A stretch of 64,000 bases of DNA from Phocaeicola dorei (GCF_013009555.1 NZ_CP046176.1:1705501-1769500); one strand, 5' to 3'. Counted from the first letter of the stretch, positions 9,205 to 16,785 are shown. Numbers and translations: made by a program. Notes: a model not told the origin generated them from the letters alone.

Positions 9205-9366
9205 TTAGTCATCGTCATCATCATCGAATTCATCCTCATCGTCGTCATCATCATATTCTATTGCTTCACTTTCTTCAATAATGTTACTAAAAGCTCCTGT
9301 TAAATCAAAATGATAGTTCTTTTTATTGTTAAAAAATTCATACGTGATAGAGCCGAAAGTATTCAT
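9205..9366 (-). CDS. Micro-protein with poly-aspartate tail (53 residues)
   Basis: The ATG at 9366 gives a 53-residue peptide beginning MNTFGSITYEFFNNKK and ending in an almost pure Asp/Glu tail of about 16 residues. A GTG at 9393 is an alternative start. A small hairpin (CTTATT/AATAAG, about 9394-9411) precedes it, as small hairpins precede the three CPTG peptides upstream on the same strand. It is the last reading frame before the shared terminator. I do not recognise the family. The acidic tail might mimic nucleic acid or bind metal or a basic partner. That it is a real gene rests on context. Confidence 0.45.
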   Translation of the reverse strand: MNTFGSITYEFFNNKKNYHFDLTGAFSNIIEESEAIEYDDDDDEDEFDDDDDD

Positions 9367-9604
9367 AATATGTAACTGATGTTTATGACTCACTCATCTT
9401 ATTCGAAAAATAAGGGCAAACTAAAAAGTGTATGTTTACTATATTGAAGTCATATCTTTTGAACGACAAAAAGTAAATACTTATATAGAACAACTTCCAA
9501 CATAATAATCACTTTTTAGCATGCCGCATACATTGTTAACCTTAAAAATCTTTTTACCTGTTGCAAGTAAATCTTACATTTACTATGCATAAACTAAACC
9601 CTAT

Positions 9605-9727
9605 TTACTTTCCTCTCTTGCTTGACTTTAAATTATAAAAGACAGGGATCATACCAGTGGGGCACAAGTAATTTATTCTCAAACTATTGTTATCAACTAT
9701 ATTAGTCATTTTTACAATCTTTTTTAT
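9605..9727 (-). pseudogene. Third CPTG-peptide copy, start codon degraded to ATA
   Basis: Aligned with the two neighbouring peptide genes, the start falls on ATA at 9727 where they have ATG, preceded by the same GGT and followed by KKI. The frame reads KKIVKMTNIVDNNSL, then INYLCPTGMIPVF, and stops at 9605. An internal ATG at 9709 would still give a 34-residue peptide with the conserved core, so it may be functional. The Trp before the Cys is Leu here and the upstream Cys is absent. It is the most diverged copy of the array. Confidence 0.5.
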
Positions 9728-9810
9728 ACCTTTAGCTGTTAAGCTCTTTAATGTAAAAAGTTGGTTAATACTAATTATAATTGGTGATTGCCGTAGGTTC
9801 TATTATTCCA

Positions 9811-9957
9811 TTAGTCTTGATAATACTTGATCTGATGATGGAATATTGGATTCATCCCGGTTGGACACCAAAAGTTGATATTGTTGCAGTCGTTGGCATT
9901 CAAATTAGTAGGATGATTTGAAAATATTGAACCAATATAAACTATAATCTTTCTCAT
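9811..9957 (-). CDS. CPTG-motif small peptide, copy 2 (48 residues)
   Basis: Starting at the ATG at 9957, this 48-residue peptide begins MRKIIVYIGSIF and has DCNNINFWCPTGMNPIF near its C-terminus, then a variable tail ending YYQD. It shares INFWCPTGM-x-PIF with the copy 233 nt upstream and INYLCPTGM-x-PVF with the one 230 nt downstream. A short hairpin (TCTCT/AGAGA) and the sequence AGGT immediately precede the ATG, as in copy 1. A longer in-frame start at 10020 exists, but alignment to the other copies favours 9957. No known family is recognised. A conserved C-terminal core behind a variable N-terminus is the layout of modified-peptide precursors or signalling peptides. Confidence 0.6.
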   Translation of the reverse strand: MRKIIVYIGSIFSNHPTNLNANDCNNINFWCPTGMNPIFHHQIKYYQD

Positions 9958-10058
9958 ACCTATCTGAATTAGTCTCTCTAGTTTCGAGAGAACGTTAGTA
10001 CTACTGAGCTGCCAATTCACAGCGCTCGATTATTATAAAATTCTAATGTGTCTCAAAT

Positions 10059-10190
10059 TCATTTGCTTTGAAAATCACAAAAGATGGGGGGCATCCCAGT
10101 CGGACACCAAAAGTTAATCTTATTACACTTATTGGAATTTGCACTATTATTAGCAAACACAGTACTTAAAAACATTTCAATCTTTTTCAT
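10059..10190 (-). CDS. CPTG-motif small peptide, copy 1 (43 residues)
   Basis: The ATG at 10190, behind GGAAAGGT, gives a 43-residue peptide: MKKIEMFLSTVF, an Asn/Ser-rich linker, then KCNKINFWCPTGMPPIF and the tail CDFQSK. A CCTC-TTCG-GAGG hairpin sits about 18 nt upstream of the start, overlapping the likely ribosome-binding region. It is the first frame after the candidate promoter at 10367-10374. The near-identity of INFWCPTGM-x-PIF between copies 1 and 2, despite unrelated flanks, argues for selection on the peptide. No modifying enzyme or exporter lies next to it. Confidence 0.6.
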   Translation of the reverse strand: MKKIEMFLSTVFANNSANSNKCNKINFWCPTGMPPIFCDFQSK

Positions 10191-10366
10191 ACCTTTCCAA
10201 ATTTAGTTCCTCCGAAGAGGGGTTTATACTCACTTTTTTCTTTCTTTGACAATTTGATATTATTATCCTAACAATCACCAATATTTGTATATTCAAATCG
10301 TTATTTAATAGTTATTATTTATGACTTTCTTTTTATTTTCTGTTATCCTGTTTTGTTTTTCTGGTG

Positions 10367-10374
10367 CAAATGTA
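10367..10374 (-). promoter_or_regulatory. Candidate -7 box for the small-peptide array
   Basis: On the minus strand this reads TACATTTG, a textbook TAnnTTTG box, with a TTG about 23 nt upstream. Transcription from here would give a leader of about 170 nt, then the three CPTG peptides and the Asp-tailed peptide, ending at the terminator at 9136-9168. The rest of 10191-10636 is AT-rich and holds no gene. Confidence 0.5.
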
Positions 10375-10636
10375 TGTCGATTTAGAATTACAGACTGCAA
10401 TAAAAGTGTGAAAATTTAAATTTAAGCAGATTTATTTGACATTTATCAAATCATGAATTATGTTTGAAATGATATTGAGATAAAAAACTAAGATATGACT
10501 CTTTAAATGGAATGTTAATTAACGTTTTTTTCTTCCTCTTATAAATCACCTTGTAAATTAAGTTATTATATAACCGTATCACATTATCTGAATAAAGTTT
10601 AATAAGTGATAATACTAATTATAGAAATAGTTTATG

Positions 10637-10657
10637 TATCTTTGTATGAGATACAAA
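10637..10657 (+). promoter_or_regulatory. AbiH-gene promoter box overlapped by a palindrome
   Basis: TATCTTTG at 10637-10644 is a -7 box 42 nt before the AbiH start. It is overlapped by a perfect palindrome TTTGTAT-GAG-ATACAAA (10641-10657), which also contains GTATCT...AGATAC. A palindrome on the transcription start is a likely repressor operator. No dedicated regulator gene is adjacent. Confidence 0.5.
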
Positions 10658-10685
10658 ATAGCATAGGTAAGATGAATTCACACAT

Positions 10686-11663
10686 ATGGAGAGACATTTA
10701 TATATAATTGGTAATGGTTTTGATTTACACCATGGCATAAATAGTTCATATCGAAATTTTCGTGATTGGTTATATGAAAATGAACCGACTGTCATTCAAG
10801 ACATAGAAGAAGCCTACGGCTGTTGTGATGATGAGTGGTGGTCTGATTTCGAGAATCAACTTGGTTCACTAGATATATTAGAATATGCTAGTGCTGTAGC
10901 AAGTGAAAATGTGCCGGATTTGATGTCTGACCATTGTGATAGAATGTGGAATGATGCCCAAATAGAGGTGGAGCAGAGCCTTGATGGACTATATAGCGAT
11001 TTAAGAAGTTGTTTTAGAAATTGGATACTGCAACTGAATTCTCCAAGAGAAGACAAAAAGATTGAATTGATAAGAGAAGGATCTCGTTTCTTAACCTTTA
11101 ATTATTCGAAAACTCTTGAGAATATGTATGGTGTTCCTTCCGCACAAATTCTTCACATACATGGCTGTATTGATGATAATGAAGAATTTGTTCTAGGACA
11201 TTGTGTAGGAGAGGATGAATTACGGAAGATGATAATAGTAAATGATCCAGAACCACCTTCTGACGATGATCCAGAAGCATATGAACAATGGAGAATGGAG
11301 ATGGAGGACAATCATCAATTACACCAACAATTAGCAGAAGATGCCGCAGTAAGTGGCGTTGCATCTCAACAAAAACCTGTCAAAAAATTATTGCATAGGT
11401 ATAAAGACTTCTTTGATAGCCTTTACGATGTGACACATATACATGTTTATGGAATGTCATTCTCGGAAGTTGATGCGCCATATTTAAACATGGTTGCTCA
11501 AATAGCAAGAGACGCAGAATGGGAAATAAGTGATTATCAAGGATATTGTGAAATGGAAATCACATCGTTTATTGATTTACATAAAATAACCAACTATAAG
11601 GTGATTGAACTGAACACATTAATATCTCGATTACAATTAGAAATAGATTTTCCAGCCAACTAA
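10686..11663 (+). CDS. AbiH-family (bacteriophage abortive infection) protein
   Basis: A 325-residue protein with the AbiH hallmark IIGNGFDLHHGI at residues about 6-17, followed by SSYRNFRDWL. Later blocks FLTFNYSKTLENMYG, ILHIHGCIDD, VLGHCVG and IHVYGMSFSEVDAPY are also typical of the family (PF14253), which resembles SIR2-like nucleotide-binding folds. AbiH was first described as a phage abortive-infection protein in Lactococcus. The biochemical activity is not settled. It sits head-to-head with the small-peptide array and beside an Abi_2 gene, next to a mobilizable element, which supports a defence role. Base composition is AT-rich like the surrounding accessory DNA. Confidence 0.85.
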   Translation: MERHLYIIGNGFDLHHGINSSYRNFRDWLYENEPTVIQDIEEAYGCCDDEWWSDFENQLGSLDILEYASAVASENVPDLMSDHCDRMWNDAQIEVEQSLDGLYSDLRSCFRNWILQLNSPREDKKIELIREGSRFLTFNYSKTLENMYGVPSAQILHIHGCIDDNEEFVLGHCVGEDELRKMIIVNDPEPPSDDDPEAYEQWRMEMEDNHQLHQQLAEDAAVSGVASQQKPVKKLLHRYKDFFDSLYDVTHIHVYGMSFSEVDAPYLNMVAQIARDAEWEISDYQGYCEMEITSFIDLHKITNYKVIELNTLISRLQLEIDFPAN

Positions 11664-11775
11664 TCAATTTCTCTCTCTTATTACATTCAAATTATGTGGA
11701 TTAGCCTGTTCACTTATTTGTGCAATAAGTCACTCATTTAATATATATGCTGTGGTACATCTATTTGTTTCACGG

Positions 11776-11830
11776 TAATAAAACGCGACCCGCCAGCAGT
11801 TCTTACGAGATGCTGACGGATTCTGTTATT
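11776..11830 (-). ncRNA. Downstream copy of the Abi_2-flanking hairpin/terminator element
   Basis: On the minus strand, about 75 nt after the Abi_2 stop, this copy reads CCGTCAGCA...TGCTGGCGG (an 11-bp stem with its flanks) followed by GTCGCGTTTTATTA. It matches the element at 12833-12888 over about 55 nt, with 19 identical bases (GCGACCCGCCAGCAGTTCT on the plus strand) and a U-G to C-G change that keeps the stem. It can act as the gene's terminator, but its near-duplication upstream suggests an RNA with its own function. Confidence 0.55.
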
Positions 11831-11906
11831 TTTTGTTTGAGTTTTTATGCTCTATAAGAACCTTTTTACAGGTCCATTTACAAACTCACACAGATAGACT
11901 CACTGT

Positions 11907-12830
11907 TTATCTCCAAAGAGGTTCATTCTTCCAGTTGATAGGAATACCAATTTTATGAATAGGTATGACTTGGGAACTTGTCTCAAACAACGCCTTTACT
12001 TTTTCTTGGATAGATTTGCTACCACTTACGGCTCTACAGAGATAAACCAATGCACAAGTTACTGCATAGGGCTTTTTCTTCTGCATTTCTGAGAATTCGT
12101 TATTCAACCAAAGGTCTCTATGCCCCTTGATATTCGATATTTTCTTGCTGAGTGCTCTGTTCCATAGACGAGAATGGTGTGCTATGATATTTCGCATTAA
12201 CGAGATTATCTCTATCCAGTTAGAAAACTCTCTCGATGAGTAAAGTCCAAAATCATTTGCAATGGCTGACTTTTGAGGCAATTGATTCTTCAAGTTCTTA
12301 TACATCTTCGACAGTGTGCCGAAAGTAGCCACCTCAATTATCATCCAAGCATCAGGGTTATCACCCTCAAAACTATCCCCTTGCCAATTGGGATGGTTCT
12401 CAATGTACTTCTTAGCAAATGGTTCAGTACTTCTTTCAAACTCATATTTCAAGTTAAGCACAAACTCTTGATGTCTGTCGGCATCTTCAAACAATGATGC
12501 ATCAAGATACCAAAGTCCATTGCCTGCTGCTTTTGACATATGATTGATGATTTTAGCACGAAAAGCTACTTCGATCATTTCTATTGCATCAAACAACACC
12601 AATCGTAGGTTATGGTCGAAATTATAGCGTTTCATGACCATATCAAAAGATGTATCAGGCAAGAAATCACCATCTGTAGAGTCATCAATCAGGTCTGTCC
12701 AGAAATACTTCAACCGGAAATAACTGATTCGAGCAAGCAAAGCTTTTGCTTCGCCTAAATCTTCAAATTCCATCCCTTTTGCTCTGAGCAATGAGACCTG
12801 TTCTTCTATTGTGCGTGGGCGCTGGTTCAT
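11907..12830 (-). CDS. Abi_2 (AbiD/AbiF-type) HEPN-domain protein
   Basis: A 307-residue protein with the Abi_2 N-terminus (RTIEEQVSLLRAKGM, then LLARISYFRLKYFW) and a clear HEPN ribonuclease motif RNIIAH at residues 213-218 (R-x4-H). A second candidate, RAKIINH, is at 91-97 within EMIEVAFRAK. HEPN proteins of this group are RNA-cutting toxins in phage defence, and AbiF-like members have been linked to adjacent non-coding RNAs and to the ancestry of Cas13. Here an about 55-nt hairpin element sits immediately before the ATG and again after the stop, and a strong promoter lies upstream. The layout is that of an RNA-controlled toxin. The family call is firm. Control by the RNA is inferred. Confidence 0.88.
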   Translation of the reverse strand: MNQRPRTIEEQVSLLRAKGMEFEDLGEAKALLARISYFRLKYFWTDLIDDSTDGDFLPDTSFDMVMKRYNFDHNLRLVLFDAIEMIEVAFRAKIINHMSKAAGNGLWYLDASLFEDADRHQEFVLNLKYEFERSTEPFAKKYIENHPNWQGDSFEGDNPDAWMIIEVATFGTLSKMYKNLKNQLPQKSAIANDFGLYSSREFSNWIEIISLMRNIIAHHSRLWNRALSKKISNIKGHRDLWLNNEFSEMQKKKPYAVTCALVYLCRAVSGSKSIQEKVKALFETSSQVIPIHKIGIPINWKNEPLWR

Positions 12831-12837
12831 AGTAATA

Positions 12838-12922
12838 AAAAAAGCGACCCGCCAGCAGTTCTACGGGATGCTAACGGGTTCTGTTATCATTGACTCGGCA
12901 CAAACCGATGATCATCATATTT
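12838..12922 (-). ncRNA. Predicted ~85-nt RNA in the Abi_2 leader, ending in a terminator hairpin
   Basis: From the promoter at 12929-12960, a transcript starting near 12922 would contain a GATGATCATC palindrome, then the ~55-nt element shared with 11776-11830. That element has an 11-bp stem (12847-12857 with 12869-12879) followed directly by seven U. The Abi_2 ATG lies only about 7 nt after the U-run. Most transcripts should stop here, giving a short RNA, with readthrough making the toxin, as in type III toxin-antitoxin layouts. Confidence 0.6.
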
Positions 12923-12928
12923 ACGATG

Positions 12929-12960
12929 CAAAGGTAATGCTTTTTGTCTCTAATAACAAA
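12929..12960 (-). promoter_or_regulatory. Promoter for the Abi_2 leader RNA and gene
   Basis: On the minus strand, TTTG (12957-12960), a 20-nt spacer and TACCTTTG (12929-12936) match the Bacteroides consensus TTTG-N19-TAnnTTTG closely. It is one of the best promoter matches in the window. Confidence 0.65.
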
Positions 12961-13007
12961 TAATTGCAGAAATATTTTACAAGAATCATGCTTTTTTACC
13001 TAAATCC

Positions 13008-14474
13008 TTACAGTTTTAGAGAATTTCCACGCTTCTGCGCCTGTTCATATCTGCCGATAGCAACATCATCCACTTCGCGAACAGCCTTGCGGTACTCGCT
13101 GTTGGATAGGTTCTCTTTTTTGTCTGCCGTGAACACGAGGAAAGTTCCAATAGCTCTGTAATCCTCCTTATTTTTACCAAAGGCTTCCATCACACTCTTG
13201 ATGGTCTTTGCCTCCTCTCGGCTGAAGATACTACGATATGTATCTTTGGCAAAGTTGATGATTGAATCGACTGCCTTTCTGAAGGTGCCATTACTTTGCA
13301 TCAGGATTTTTGTGAACATCCCCAGCATCTTGTCTCTCCACGAAATGCGGTCTTTCAAGTTGTTAATTTCATCGTCCTTTTTGAGTGTGGCATTGCGAAC
13401 GGCACTTTCCATCTGCTGTGCAACTGTTTTCTTGTAGGCTTCAAGTTTGGCGGTTTCAGCCTGCGTCCGTTTGCGTTCTTCGGCTATGGTTTCGTGTGCT
13501 TCCGCCAAGTCAAATTTTAAGTCCTCAATGTCGCCTTTCAAGGCTTTGGACTTTCCCGTAGCCCAATCAGCAACTGCTCCGAGCAACTGGTTTCCTTTCT
13601 CCTTGTTCAGTTTGGAGCGTTTATCACTGATAGCCTTATCGAGCATTTCACTCTGCTTCTCTTTTTGCAGGGCTTCATCACGTAGGGCTTGTGTTATACT
13701 CTCTGCTTCCTGAACCTCCTGCTCGGCACATTTCACTTGATACTCCTTGTATCGCATTACGGCATCCAAATTACGGAGTTCGGATTTCTGTTTTTCAAGG
13801 ATGAAGTCGTTACGTTCCAGATGTTCCTTGCCTGTCTCGGCTTTCGATTGTCCTCGCTCCATTTCAAGAATCTCGGATGCTGATGTCTGTATTTCCATCA
13901 TATCGTTATCATTAAGTTTGCAGCTCTTTCCTGTGTCGTGGTTCATCCAATCAAAAACGATATGGGCATGGTAGTTCGGTTTGAACCATCTGTCCCCAAT
14001 TTTGAAGCTCTCCTTATCGCCTGCATCGGGTTCGCCAGGGAGCCAATGCCCTTCATCCTTGTGTATGAAAATCTGTATCGGAGTGATACCCCAACGCTGT
14101 TCGCATATATCACAAAATCTGCGAAGATCATTCAAGGTGGTATCTGCTTTGATAAGCAATACTCCTTCACGGATGGGCGAGCACCCGGCCACCTTGATAA
14201 TCTTTCCGTTTTTGCCTTTGCGTTCACGTTCCTTTTCCTGCATCGCACGCCCAGTCTTTTCCTTAACCATACGCTTGATGTTGTCATAATGCGTCTGCAA
14301 AGCGACATTGCCGAAACTGGGATTTATCCACTGCTCGTTATCGGCAGAGAGTTCGGGTACGATATAGATTTTGGAGTCCCCGATGTTACGCATGTATTCG
14401 GGAGTCCTGCGGTTATGAGCCTCGCTTGATGTTATATTGCAAGGCTTGATATGTATACTGCTTTTTGTTGCCAT
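13008..14474 (-). CDS. MobV-family relaxase (plasmid recombination/Mob-Pre type)
   Basis: A 488-residue protein. The N-terminal half carries MobV signatures: GVLLIKADTT, and a metal-binding segment NYHAHIVFDWMN around residue 180, before a long charged coiled coil (about residues 225-400). Relaxases of this type nick the origin of transfer and lead the strand into a recipient through another element's conjugation machinery. No conjugation apparatus is encoded here, so the element would be mobilized in trans. The structured 14475-14761 region just upstream is the natural oriT candidate. The gene seems intact, though the rest of the element is decayed. Confidence 0.88.
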   Translation of the reverse strand: MATKSSIHIKPCNITSSEAHNRRTPEYMRNIGDSKIYIVPELSADNEQWINPSFGNVALQTHYDNIKRMVKEKTGRAMQEKERERKGKNGKIIKVAGCSPIREGVLLIKADTTLNDLRRFCDICEQRWGITPIQIFIHKDEGHWLPGEPDAGDKESFKIGDRWFKPNYHAHIVFDWMNHDTGKSCKLNDNDMMEIQTSASEILEMERGQSKAETGKEHLERNDFILEKQKSELRNLDAVMRYKEYQVKCAEQEVQEAESITQALRDEALQKEKQSEMLDKAISDKRSKLNKEKGNQLLGAVADWATGKSKALKGDIEDLKFDLAEAHETIAEERKRTQAETAKLEAYKKTVAQQMESAVRNATLKKDDEINNLKDRISWRDKMLGMFTKILMQSNGTFRKAVDSIINFAKDTYRSIFSREEAKTIKSVMEAFGKNKEDYRAIGTFLVFTADKKENLSNSEYRKAVREVDDVAIGRYEQAQKRGNSLKL

Positions 14475-14761
14475 TTTTTTGAATTTGATTTGAGTTATTG
14501 ACTAACATTTCTTTTATTTGTCCGCTCATAACCGCAAGGGGTTCTTAGGGGTACAACCCATAAGCGGAGATTGCAAAGAGAGGGTCACTCTTTGCTCTGG
14601 GTGCTCAGGGGAGAAACGCCCTAAGTGGGTCATTAGGGCAAAGCCTTAATCCCCTCGGGAGAGCCCACAACTACGTAAGCGAAGCGTGTAGTTATAGTGG
14701 GCTATATCAAGGGCAAGCCCTTGTCAGTCCGCTACAGCCTACGGCTTCCGCTCTCCTGCTG
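14475..14761. other. Structured intergenic region, candidate oriT
   Basis: This 287-bp gene-free stretch between relaxase and primase-like genes is dense in inverted repeats: TCCGCT/AGCGGA (14521-14568), GCAAAGAG/CTCTTTGC (14573-14595), an imperfect 42-bp palindrome GCCCAC...GTGGGC (14663-14704) and the palindrome AAGGGCAAGCCCTT (14710-14723). Its GC content is higher than the neighbouring accessory DNA. MobV elements usually carry oriT just upstream of mob. The exact nick site cannot be located by eye. Confidence 0.45.
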
Positions 14762-15883
14762 TCAAGGAGGGCTTTTGTCATCGCTTGCGATGTGACTTGC
14801 ATCGACCAATACAAGGTCGAGTTCATCAATCAGCTTTTGCAGTACAGGGTTCTTCTCTATCATCTGTTGGAGGATTTTTTCAGCTTCTACCAAGTGGTTG
14901 GCAGTGGACATTAACTTGCCTTCCTGTATCTGAATAATAATCCAGTCGGCTATGTCGATATGGTCTGCTTTCTGCTTGGGAGTAGCGTGTTTTTCCAAGA
15001 GGTCAGAAACGATAGCTTTGCAATAGGTCATGCTCTCGGCACGCTGTTTCCACTCGGTATATCCGTCTGCATCGGGAAAGAGAAGTACGGTTCTTCCGCT
15101 CAACACACGAAGTTTGTCCTCTTTCATCTGACTCTTGCCACCTGTCGCCAACCATACATAGTTAGGGAAGATAGCAGAGCCGATGATGGCACTCTTCTCG
15201 GATTCAACCAATACCACCACCTTGTCGGGATAGAGGCTTAGCAGGTGTTCACCGAAAAGACATTGGGATAGTAGCCATTCTTCTGGCAATACATTCTGCT
15301 TTTTCAGTATGTTATGTATCCAGTTGATGGCTACACCTTGTTCCTTGATACGGTGTCCATCTTCGGGATTGTACTGCATTACCTTTCCTGTACGCACCTT
15401 TCCGTTCTTGTCTATCTGCCAAAAGATAACAGCACCGTCACGGGTCGCCCCCAAACGATACTCATCCAACAAGCGGTTCAACACCTCCTGAGACTTGCTG
15501 CCATAGTAGTTGCCAAGCAATATAGAGAGAAAGCGGAAGAAATTACTCTGCACGCTTTTAGATTTCTCCACATAGTGAATCGGAACATAGCCGATGGGCG
15601 TAGGTTTCATTGGCTCGGTCGGAGTGCTCTTGCTCTTCACTTCTTTCATTTGCCCATCAAAAGAAGAAGCATCAAAGGTACGGCATTCGGGATGATCCTG
15701 AAAGTATTGCTTGGGAGTGTAATGATACCCGCAGCTGCTTTCGTAGTTGCATCTTCCGACTGACGGATGCAGAGGTGTATTCTCCTCGTCCACATAATAG
15801 ACAAAGGAACGCTTGTCGCCACAACTTGGACAGGTATGCCGTGTGGCTATACCTTTGTAGCTTTGTAATGAATATCGTTTCAT
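14762..15883 (-). CDS. Primase-like protein (zinc finger plus Toprim-like, DUF6371-type)
   Basis: A 373-residue protein. Residues about 14-60 form a CHC2-like zinc ribbon (HTCPSCGDKRSF ... RCNYESSCGYH). The middle carries Toprim-like blocks VVVLVESEKSAIIG (Glu) and VLLFPDADGY (DxD). Such proteins occur with a RepA/DnaB-like ATPase in Bacteroidales mobilizable elements and are thought to prime replication of the element after transfer. Its start overlaps the end of the helicase gene by 4 nt (15880-15883), indicating translational coupling. Because the helicase is truncated, this part of the element is probably not functional. Confidence 0.8.
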   Translation of the reverse strand: MKRYSLQSYKGIATRHTCPSCGDKRSFVYYVDEENTPLHPSVGRCNYESSCGYHYTPKQYFQDHPECRTFDASSFDGQMKEVKSKSTPTEPMKPTPIGYVPIHYVEKSKSVQSNFFRFLSILLGNYYGSKSQEVLNRLLDEYRLGATRDGAVIFWQIDKNGKVRTGKVMQYNPEDGHRIKEQGVAINWIHNILKKQNVLPEEWLLSQCLFGEHLLSLYPDKVVVLVESEKSAIIGSAIFPNYVWLATGGKSQMKEDKLRVLSGRTVLLFPDADGYTEWKQRAESMTYCKAIVSDLLEKHATPKQKADHIDIADWIIIQIQEGKLMSTANHLVEAEKILQQMIEKNPVLQKLIDELDLVLVDASHIASDDKSPP

Positions 15884-16730
15884 GCCTTGGCCTCCTTTCT
15901 CTCGGTATTATCGGGTGTCCCGTCCTGTCCCATCTCCCGTTCCCCTAAGGGCTGGGACGGTGGGACACTTGGGACGATGGCTTTTTCATTCTCTTTGCTT
16001 CGGTGGATTACTCGCCCGACAGTTGATTTACCGCAACCTACTTGTGAAGCAATCTCCCTTAACGACTTGCCCATTCGGGAGAGCTCCAATATCTGGCTGT
16101 CCCTACGGGTGGATTCATCGTCTCCCAACTGCTTCAGATGTTCCTTTTCCGTGGAGTACCCTCGGTGTACAAATTGCAGAAAGCAATCGACCTTCTCAAT
16201 CTCATAGATGATGACATTGTCGCCATCGTATGAGTATGTCCCATAGCGCACCTTAAGTTGCTTCACATAGCGTAGACTTCCATCTTGGGCACTTTTGCCA
16301 ATGGCAAATACACTGTCAAAGAAGTTGTACAGGCGTTTGCTTCCGGCAAGGTCGTTCGAGGTGATGGGACAGTCCAAGGAGCGTTTGGGAGTATGTGCCA
16401 GGACGAGGAGGGACAACCCGTATTTCTTCTTGAGATTGTTGAGCTGGATCATCAGCCGTCCTGCCGCATCCCCCTTTTCCATGGCACAGCACAGATAGGT
16501 AAGGTTATCAACGATGAATATCCTGCATCCTGTCTGCAGTGCCATCTGCTCGATGCTACCGATGATTGCCTCCTCGAAGTTGGCATCAAGGAGGGAATCA
16601 CAATCAAGGGATACACGGTACAGCCTTTCGGGGAAGGAATACAGATTGCCGTGCTCGTTGGTATAGCGGAGCTGGAACTGTTTCTCGGACAACTCGAAAT
16701 CTAGATTATAGAATATGGAAAATAAGAAGG
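15880..16730 (-). pseudogene. RepA/DnaB-like replicative ATPase, 5' truncated
   Basis: The recognisable protein begins at LDFELSEKQF near 16710 and continues through a Walker B-like FIVDNLTYL, a sensor-like VLAHTPKR and a C-terminal HTH (SLREIASQVGCGKSTVGRVI). The N-terminal Walker A (P-loop) part that should precede it is missing. The frame instead runs on through unrelated sequence to 17001, so any product would be chimeric and without a P-loop. The break lies at about 16715-16738, where remnants of an aldo/keto reductase gene start. Four-base overlap with the primase-like gene shows the original operon. Confidence 0.75.
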
Positions 16731-16737
16731 AAGAGCC

Positions 16738-16785
16738 AACTTTGAACAAGGTAACGTTCGTAAACGGTGTGCAGATTAAAAACAA
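16738..16785 (+). repeat. Scar made of two separated pieces of the aldo/keto reductase gene
   Basis: CTTTGAACAAGGTAACG matches the aldo/keto reductase gene near 17593 except for one base, and the adjoining GTAAACGGTGTGCAGATTAAAA matches the same gene at 17942. In the intact gene the two pieces are about 330 bp apart. Here they abut. This is what remains of a second copy after an internal deletion, and it marks the junction with the truncated helicase. Confidence 0.7.

Noticed and set aside
9205..9393. GTG at 9393 as start of the Asp-tailed peptide
   Set aside because: It falls immediately after a hairpin with no spacing for ribosome binding, and the ATG at 9366 is better placed. Kept only as an alternative.
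11776..12888. Direct repeats around the Abi_2 gene read as insertion-site duplications
   Set aside because: They are ~55 nt, fold into terminator-like stems with U-runs on the gene's strand and show pairing-preserving change, which fits RNA elements better than target duplications.
13689..14429. Plus-strand ORFs opposite the MobV gene
   Set aside because: They are shadows of the relaxase frame with no independent domain signature.
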